A stretch of 5,231 nucleotides of DNA from positions 1 through 5,231 of the forward strand of contig JAULUH010000361.1 of NCBI GenBank assembly GCA_032111745.1, in the 5' to 3' direction. The notes beneath the pieces were generated by a model. That model ran no database searches, had not been told where the DNA came from, and was given only the letters and a program-made list of their open reading frames with translations. Shown piece by piece: positions 1-5,231 of this stretch (position 1 is the first letter of the stretch; the number at the start of each line of letters is the position of its first letter). A program made the position numbers and the translations under genes. Origin of the DNA: JAULUH01 sp032111745 (lineage in GTDB: Bacteria > Chloroflexota > Anaerolineae > JAAEKA01).

Positions 1-3000
1 GAGACGTCATTGTCGCCCAGATAGCGTGTGACGATGCCCAGGTTGTTGAGCACCTGGGCTTCGTTTTCCCGATCACCCATCGCCCTGCGCAAGGCCAGGC
101 TCTCGTTGAAGCGTTGATTGGCCAGGACATAGCTGCCCTGATTGGCGGCCAGGATGCCAGCAAAATGCAGGACCTGACCAACACCGGCCTCGTCATTCAA
201 GGCTTCAAAAGCCTCCTGCGCTTGAGCAAACCAGTCGGCTGCATTCTCGTATTGGTTACGTTTGCGGCTTAGCTCGCCCAGGGCGGTCTGGCACCAGGCC
301 ACCGCCACCCGGTCCTGCAGCTCCTGGGCCTCGGACAGGGCAGTATAGTACTGGGTACTCGTCTTGTCCCAGGCACCGCTCAGCTCGTAGACCTGTCCCA
401 ACTTGAGGCGGGTATCGACCAGCGCGCGTCCTTCGAGCAAGGGCAGGCTCTTCTCGAAGTAGCTACTGGCTACACTCAGGGCATAGATTTTCTGAGCTGC
501 CTCCCCTGCTCTCAGCAGGTACTGCCGCTTCTTCTCTTCGTTCTCGCTGTGCTCGAAATGGAAGGCCAACAAGCTGACGTATTGGTCCAGGCTGTTGGCG
601 TAGACTCGCTCGATGAAGGTGCCAATCTGCTCGTGCAGCATGGTTCGAGTGCTGTAGAGCAGGCTCTCGTAGGCCACCTGCTGGGTGATCACGTGCTTGA
701 ACAGGTAGGTCAGCTCAGGGTCTGGCACGTCCAGGGGGGTCAGCTCCAGCTCGCTCAGGGCGGTCAGGTGCTGCCGTACGAAGTCGAACTCGCCCAGTTC
801 CGGGTAGATGCCCCATACCATCGACGCGCGGAACATGCGGCCGATGACGCTGGCGACCTTGATGGTGATCTGCGCGTCGTCTTCCAGCTGGTCGATACGG
901 CTGAGCACCAGGCTGTGGATGCTCTGGGGCAGCTCGATGGCCTCCAGGGCCTCCGCATCTTGAGGATCGACTTCCAGATCGTGGAGGTAGTTCAACAGCT
1001 CCTCGATGTAGAAGGGGTTGCCGGCAGACTGCGCTGTGATGCGCTCCACCAGCTGCTCAGGCGCTGGCATCTCTCCAAAGAACTGGGCCAGCTTAAGCTG
1101 GATGAGCTCTCTGGCCTCCTCCGGGCTGAACTCCTCCAGCGCTACCTCGCTGAAGTGGGGTAGCTGGGTGACCCGAGGCATCTGCAGTTGTTGGGCATCA
1201 GGAGGTCGCTGCACCAGTAACATCAGGACAGGCAAGCCGGCAATGGGGCGAGCCAGGGCCTCAACTAGCTCCTTCGAGAGGGGATCGATCCAGTGGACAT
1301 CCTCCAGTACCAGCAGCAGGGGCTGCACCCGGGCCTGGGCCTTGACGCATCGCTCCAGCAGCTCCTCCAGCGACGATTTGCGCACCTTGGCGTCCAGGGA
1401 GGCCGTCAGCAGGTTGTCAGGTATCGGCAGGTTGAGAACCGTGCCCAGCAGCGGCAGGCGAGGCACCAGCGCGGCATCCAGCCGCTGTAGTTCGCTCTCC
1501 AGGCGGGCGGCCTGGGCCTCCGGCGACAGCCTGGGATCCAGGTGAAAGAAGCCGTTCCAGATAGGTTGCCATACCAGGTAGCTGGTGTTGGTGCCGTAGG
1601 ACTGGCATTCGCCCGTGAGCACCCCAAGGCCCCTGGCCTGGGCCTGGCGGATGAGCTCGGCCGCCAGCCGCGACTTGCCCATGCCGGCCTCGGCTACGAT
1701 CGACACAATCTGCCCCTGGCCGGCCAGCACGTGCTCGATCTTCTCGCCGATCAAGGCCAGCTCGCGACCGCGGCCCACCATGGGCAGGCGATACTCCGGC
1801 TCCGCCAGTTCCAAACCCACGCGCCGTTGCAGGCCCAGGGGCTGGGAGAGTGGGACCGGTTCTTGCCTGCCCTTGACCTGAATGGCAGGAAGTCGCTCCC
1901 AGGTGAAGGTGTCGCCGGTGGCATCTCGGACCGGATCCGTGACCAGGATTTGTCCCGGCCTGGCCGCTGACATCAGGCGGGCCGATAGATTGACGGCGTC
2001 GCCGATGACACCGTATGTTCGCCGGGTGGCGCTGCCGTAGGCACCGGTGCGCAGTCGCCCCACAGTGATGCCGATCTGCAGCTCGTCCAGGAAGGGCAAG
2101 CCCGACGGCACGTCCTGGAGCTCCAGGGCTGCGGCGGTTGCCCGGGCAGCATCATCCTCGTGGGCGATGGGGGCGCCGAAGGCGGCATAGAGATAGCTGC
2201 CTTTGTCGCCGATGGTCATCTGCATCAGGCTGCCATCGTAGCGGGCCAGAATCTGCTGCACCCGGCGGATGAAGGCATCCAGCTCTTGCGGTGCGCTGTC
2301 CCCAGCGTCGTAGTCGATGCCGCCAAAGCGCAAAAACACCACCACCACCGGGCGCAGCTCGGCCAGAAACTCGCCCATCTTGCTCTGCAGGCGGCGATAG
2401 ACCGGGGGCAAGAGCCACGCTTCCTTCACATCGTCGGCGATGGCATCGTCGGGCAGGTCCGGCCAGGGCACTGGGGGCACGTGGGCATCCATCGACACCA
2501 CGACGGCATAGCGGTCGCCGCTGGCCTCGTCGCTCCGCCACTCCGCCACGTTTGCCGCGTCACCCAGGACCTGAACGGTGGCCGCATCCACGATCACCTC
2601 GCCGCGACCGGCCAGTTGCTCGGCTGCAGCGAGATGCTCCAGGGTGTGGCCCCCTATGACGTCCATGAGCATGTAGGTGGGATCGCCGACCACGAAACGG
2701 CGCACGGGCCCGGCAGCAACGGCAACCTTGACGCCCAGGGAGATGACGCGACCCGAGCGGGTGCTCACCTGGGCGAACTGTTGCATAGCAGCCTGCATCG
2801 CCAGGGCAGCCGCCGTGGCGCGCCGGCCATCGTCGCCATCAAGCCAGCAGTTGATGGCGTCGCCGTTGAAGGTGATCACGGTGCCGCCATAGCGGTGCAG
2901 CTCGGCGACCAGGGCGTTGTATACCTTATTCAGGTGGCCGGTCAGCTCCTCGGCGCCGCGCTGGGAGCCTAGCTCCAACGCTAGAGCCTCGGTCAGCTGG

Positions 3001-3116
3001 GTGAAGCCGGAGATATCGGCAAACAACGCGGCGCCGCTGGTGCGTTCTGGCAGGCTTTCGCCCCGCGCCAGGGCATGTCGCCGGTCTATGGGGATATAGG
3101 CAGTCGGTGTGTCCAC
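1..3116 (-). CDS. sAC-like adenylate/guanylate cyclase: tandem class III cyclase domains, AAA/STAND ATPase and TPR repeats (3' end beyond window)
   Basis: Probable cytoplasmic signalling enzyme making a cyclic nucleotide from NTP. One uninterrupted frame gives 1038 residues and runs off the window. The start is GTG at 3116: an in-frame TGA lies four codons upstream and GAGG sits 7 nt before it. Cyclase domain 1 (about 25-185) has FADISGF with metal Asp34 and TFNGDA with metal Asp86. Cyclase domain 2 (about 252-420) begins AELRPVVVVF, lacks the metal Asp (VFLRFGG), has a GDKGSYLYAAFG motif, and carries transition-state Asn376 and Arg380 in VIGDAVNLSARL. One composite active site is therefore expected, as in mammalian sAC (ADCY10). 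The ATPase module (about 443-700) has MVGRGREL, Walker A AEAGMGKS (475-482, Ala at the usual first Gly), Walker B LLLVLED (600-606) and GNPFYIEELL (699-708). Five TPR-like helix pairs follow from about 862 and presumably bind partners. No signal peptide or membrane segment is seen. Oddities: Gln299 and Gly369 at the base-reading positions. Family assignment is firm; activity, substrate and ligand are inferred or unknown. Confidence 0.95.
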   Translation of the reverse strand, partial: MDTPTAYIPIDRRHALARGESLPERTSGAALFADISGFTQLTEALALELGSQRGAEELTGHLNKVYNALVAELHRYGGTVITFNGDAINCWLDGDDGRRATAAALAMQAAMQQFAQVSTRSGRVISLGVKVAVAAGPVRRFVVGDPTYMLMDVIGGHTLEHLAAAEQLAGRGEVIVDAATVQVLGDAANVAEWRSDEASGDRYAVVVSMDAHVPPVPWPDLPDDAIADDVKEAWLLPPVYRRLQSKMGEFLAELRPVVVVFLRFGGIDYDAGDSAPQELDAFIRRVQQILARYDGSLMQMTIGDKGSYLYAAFGAPIAHEDDAARATAAALELQDVPSGLPFLDELQIGITVGRLRTGAYGSATRRTYGVIGDAVNLSARLMSAARPGQILVTDPVRDATGDTFTWERLPAIQVKGRQEPVPLSQPLGLQRRVGLELAEPEYRLPMVGRGRELALIGEKIEHVLAGQGQIVSIVAEAGMGKSRLAAELIRQAQARGLGVLTGECQSYGTNTSYLVWQPIWNGFFHLDPRLSPEAQAARLESELQRLDAALVPRLPLLGTVLNLPIPDNLLTASLDAKVRKSSLEELLERCVKAQARVQPLLLVLEDVHWIDPLSKELVEALARPIAGLPVLMLLVQRPPDAQQLQMPRVTQLPHFSEVALEEFSPEEARELIQLKLAQFFGEMPAPEQLVERITAQSAGNPFYIEELLNYLHDLEVDPQDAEALEAIELPQSIHSLVLSRIDQLEDDAQITIKVASVIGRMFRASMVWGIYPELGEFDFVRQHLTALSELELTPLDVPDPELTYLFKHVITQQVAYESLLYSTRTMLHEQIGTFIERVYANSLDQYVSLLAFHFEHSENEEKKRQYLLRAGEAAQKIYALSVASSYFEKSLPLLEGRALVDTRLKLGQVYELSGAWDKTSTQYYTALSEAQELQDRVAVAWCQTALGELSRKRNQYENAADWFAQAQEAFEALNDEAGVGQVLHFAGILAANQGSYVLANQRFNESLALRRAMGDRENEAQVLNNLGIVTRYLGDNDV

Positions 3117-3123
3117 GTCTGTT

Positions 3124-3127
3124 CCTC
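3124..3127 (-). promoter_or_regulatory. Shine-Dalgarno sequence (GAGG) that decides the GTG start of the cyclase
   Basis: GAGG lies 7 nt upstream of the GTG at 3114-3116. An in-frame TGA overlaps this region four codons before the GTG, so translation in this frame cannot start further upstream. No in-frame ATG occurs before the first catalytic motif, so the GTG is the best start. Confidence 0.7.
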
Positions 3128-3142
3128 AGCGCTCTCGGCGCT
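3128..3142 (-). other. Small inverted repeat directly upstream of the cyclase ribosome binding site
   Basis: On the minus strand AGCGC, the loop CGAGA, and GCGCT form a 5-bp GC-rich stem. It ends immediately before the GAGG ribosome binding site at 3124-3127. If present in the mRNA it would sit next to the initiation region. It is short enough to be chance. Confidence 0.25.
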
Positions 3143-3148
3143 CGTCAT

Positions 3149-3175
3149 ATCTTATCACAACGCGCCCGGTGCCAG
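3149..3175 (-). promoter_or_regulatory. Weak candidate sigma70-type promoter for the cyclase gene
   Basis: On the minus strand an AT-rich patch, GATAAGATATGA, stands out in GC-rich sequence. It offers a -10-like TAAGAT (3149-3154). A -35-like CTGGCA (3170-3175) lies upstream with a short 15-bp spacer. Each matches its consensus at about 4 of 6 positions. A start near 3142 would give a leader of about 25 nt. It is suggestive only; the gene may instead be read through from the gene upstream. Confidence 0.25.
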
Positions 3176-3206
3176 TGTGACGCCAGGAAAACAGCCCTGA
3201 CGGTAT

Positions 3207-3247
3207 CACCGGGAGCCATCAATTTGAACGCTGCTACCTTCCCGGTG
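3207..3247 (-). terminator. Possible hairpin at the 3' end of the surface-protein gene
   Basis: CACCGGGA (3207-3214) and TCCCGGTG (3240-3247) form a perfect 8-bp inverted repeat around the TAG stop (3234-3236), with a 25-nt loop. The only T run downstream on the transcribed strand is TTTT, more than 10 nt past the stem. That is weak for an intrinsic terminator. It could be a 3'-end mRNA stem or chance. Confidence 0.25.
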
Positions 3248-5231
3248 CTAGCGCGAAGTCGAACTCACCGGTGAGTCGGCTGGGTGCCGAGATGCTGCAG
3301 ACGCCATCGGCCACCACCAGNNNNNNNNNNGTGGTTAACTGCCGGATCGCCCAGCACCCCAGAGGCCACAAAGGGCGAGGACACGTCGTCGCCGATCAGC
3401 TCGCTGCCCGCCTCGCCGGGCCGGAAGTAGGGTGACGGCGACTGCCATACGTCATAGGCGCCGTCATAGCCATCGCGGCTTGTCCAGGCGAGCTGAGCAT
3501 CGCTGGGATTCAACGCTGAAACGGACACGTCCGCCGGAGCTGCGGGCACCTGGCAATCCCCGAAGCCACCCTCCAGGGTTAGCTTCACATTGGGTTCGGT
3601 CCGAACCCGCAGGCCCCAGAACGCGCCCGTGGCCTCCACTCCCTGGCTCAGCACCAGGGTTCCGTTGGGCACATCAACGTTGGCGATCAAGGTGTCTCGA
3701 ATCCCAAAACGCGCCGCATTCGGCGTGTCCTCAAAGGGCTGCCCCGGGCCATCGCTGCCGGTGACGTAGAACTTGATATCGCCTGCGTTCAGGCCGCTGC
3801 CAGGCTGCGGCCCCACGTAGGTATCGGAGGTCGTGCGCAGGCGCCCGGAGATGGCCACCTGGCTTGCTTGCTGGAAGTCAAGTCGTACATTGGCACCGAC
3901 GCTCCACAGGCTGAAGCTGTAGTTGCCGCCCGTGAAGGTCACCGTTGCGCCCTGGCCGACGGTCAAGCCAGCATAGTCACCGGCGTCCAGGGTCACGGAC
4001 CCATCGTTGGGTACCAGCACCGGGGTGGTGCCAGGCGTGAAGGCCGGCACGTCCGGGAACTGATCAATCAGGGGTAGGGCCAACGGTGTGATCTCCGTGT
4101 TGGCCGTGCCTTCGACGACGGCACGGTTGTAACCCAGGATGTCCACGCTGGCGCCCTGACGCACGATCACGCTGTCGCCCAACACCTTCGTTCCAGGGGT
4201 GTTGGCCTGCACATTTTCGTCCAGGCACACGGCGAAGCCCTGGCAGGTCTCCACACTGGGACCTTCGTTGGCGCTGTTGGAACCCACGTCGCCGCGCACG
4301 ACCCGGCTGTTGGCGCCTAGCCACACCCACTCCTGGCCGAGGACAGCAAACAGGGGTGCGAGCACCACTGGTACGTCGCTGATTGTGATGTTGGCCGTAT
4401 CGGTATCGCACTCGTCGACCGAGTCGCAAACCTGGAGGCCCACGGTGACAATCGTGGGTCCGCTGAGAATTGCGGCGGAGAAGGTGACCATTTTCCCCTG
4501 GGTCTCGTACGATCCATCGCCGTCCAGGTCCCAGGCATAGAACAGCGCCTGATCCACATTGGGATCGCTGCTGCCGCTGGCGTCCAGCTCCACCGTGCTG
4601 CCCTCGTCCACGGTGTAGGGGCCGCCGGCTTCGGCTGTGGGCGGGGTGTTGCTGGTGATGGTTATCCCTGGGGCTGCACTGGCCAGGTAGCGGGGGTTAG
4701 TCAGGTCGATGGTGCCGGTGGGCAGCGTCACCACGCTGCCGAAGTAGGCGTCGACAGCGTATGTTCCCGGCGTCAGGGGCAGCGTCAGTAGCTCGGCGTT
4801 GCCGTAGAGGTTAGTGATGATAGTCTCCGCGTATGCCACGGCACCAGTGCCGTTGCGGACGACCACCAGCACTGCCTTCTCACGCAGTGGCCGGCCGGTG
4901 GCATCAGTCAGAGCAATGCTCAGGTCGGCCTTACCGTTGGCGGCGAAGACGGGTGTGGTGGTCTGTAGGGTCAGGGAGGTGGCGATAGGCAGGATCTCAA
5001 ACGGGGCCGAATCGGAGGACGCTGCATAGTCAGAGTCACCGTCGAACGATACCCGGATGGTGTCCAGCACCGGCTCGCTGATGAGGGTCAGCGCCACCGT
5101 GGCAGTGCCGCTGGCATCGGTCTGGGCAGACAGGCGCTGGGTGGTCAGGCCGAACTCCACTCGCTTGCCCGCCAGGGGCAGGCCGTCGCTCGACAGCTGC
5201 GCTGTGAAGCTAACCTCGGTACCATATGCCC
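3234..5231 (-). CDS. Large secreted/surface multidomain protein: Ig-like, PKD, beta-solenoid-like and FN3-like domains (5' end beyond window, internal assembly gap)
   Basis: The frame is open at the window edge, so the N-terminus and any signal peptide are missing; the GTG at 5160 is internal. Counting from the first whole codon (5229), domains in order are: the end of a bacterial Ig-like domain (1-80, motif FDGDSDYAASSD); a second Ig-like beta domain (about 83-193); a PKD domain (about 195-283) with NTPPTAEAGGPY, LDASGSSDP and the acidic loop DLDGDGSYE; a Gly/Val-rich beta-solenoid-like module (about 285-558) containing VPNGTLVLSQG and ATGAFWG; and an FN3-like domain (from about 561) with YDVWQSPSPYF. 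The N run at 3321-3330 falls inside this last domain. Beyond it, the frame ending GEFDFALAPGR and TAG (3234-3236) matches the usual close of such proteins. The raw frame instead ends at TGA 3265-3267 with unconvincing residues. Six cysteines, four in two close pairs, fit an extracytoplasmic protein. No LPXTG or C-terminal membrane anchor is seen. Probable role is adhesion or envelope structure, but no enzymatic site is visible and the exact function is unknown. Confidence 0.88.
3321..3330. other. Assembly gap (run of 10 N) inside the surface-protein gene
   Basis: Ten undetermined bases lie between codons that read DPAVNH on one side and LVVADGVC on the other (minus strand). Both flanks end exactly on codon boundaries of their best frames, so the true missing length should be a multiple of three. 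Ten is not, which means the run is probably a placeholder. FN3-like domains of this type often read N-x-x-Y/F-x-V-V here, which would suit about two missing residues (6 bp). That length is inference. Confidence 0.95.

Noticed and set aside
764..958. Short minus-strand open frame (64 codons), with similar ones at 1406-1627, 1973-2188 and 2152-2541
   Set aside because: All overlap the cyclase gene in other frames and show only Arg/Ser/Pro-rich shadow translation.
549..1163. Plus-strand open frame of 204 codons
   Set aside because: It is antisense to the ATPase/TPR part of the cyclase, which has recognisable motifs throughout. Its composition is the Leu/Gln/Val-rich kind expected from the complement of GC-rich coding DNA, and no domain is visible.
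2160..2972. Plus-strand open frame of 270 codons
   Set aside because: It lies opposite both cyclase domains. Its His/Ala/Gly-rich translation has no family motif, while the minus strand shows FADISGF, FNGDA, GDKGS and VNLSARL.
4287..4295. RGD tripeptide in the solenoid-like module (VVRGDVG)
   Set aside because: A three-residue match in a long bacterial protein is weak evidence of integrin binding, and nothing else supports it.
3265..5160. Reading the surface protein as a complete 631-residue ORF from GTG 5160 to TGA 3265
   Set aside because: The frame stays open upstream to the window edge and continues the same Ig-like domain. The downstream stop depends on an artificial 10-N length.
1..5231. 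Search for CRISPR arrays, tRNA or rRNA, transposase genes and long direct repeats
   Set aside because: None was seen by eye. Apart from the 117-bp spacer, the window is fully accounted for by the two protein genes.

Overview
The window is GC-rich bacterial DNA in which both real genes lie on the minus strand, and both are cut by a window edge. The mix suggests a member of the Chloroflexota (Anaerolineae-like), probably a metagenome-derived scaffold. That is an inference from three things: a very large cyclase-AAA-TPR signalling protein, a PKD/fibronectin surface protein with a 'GEFDFALxPG' type tail, and an internal run of N. No rRNA, tRNA or marker gene is present to confirm it.

Layout in transcription order, right to left. 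(1) 5231 down to 3234 is the 3' part of a gene for a large extracytoplasmic protein. It has Ig-like domains, a PKD domain, a beta-solenoid-like module and a terminal fibronectin-III-like domain. A 10-N assembly gap at 3321-3330 interrupts the last domain. Naive translation through the gap puts the C-terminus in the wrong frame; the credible end is the TAG at 3234-3236. (2) 3117-3233 is a 117-bp intergenic spacer. It holds a possible transcript-end hairpin, a weak promoter candidate, a small hairpin and a good Shine-Dalgarno sequence. (3) 3116 down to 1 is the first 1038 codons of a soluble-adenylyl-cyclase-like protein. It has tandem class III cyclase domains, a STAND/AAA-type ATPase module and TPR repeats running off the window.

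The cyclase has the architecture and asymmetric active site of mammalian sAC (ADCY10). The first cyclase domain supplies the two metal aspartates; the second supplies the transition-state Asn and Arg. The residues expected to read the base, and those that bind bicarbonate in human sAC, are replaced. The two genes share a strand, but nothing visible shows that they work together. The surface protein could be an independent adhesin or envelope protein. No CRISPR, mobile element, RNA gene or plus-strand gene could be supported.
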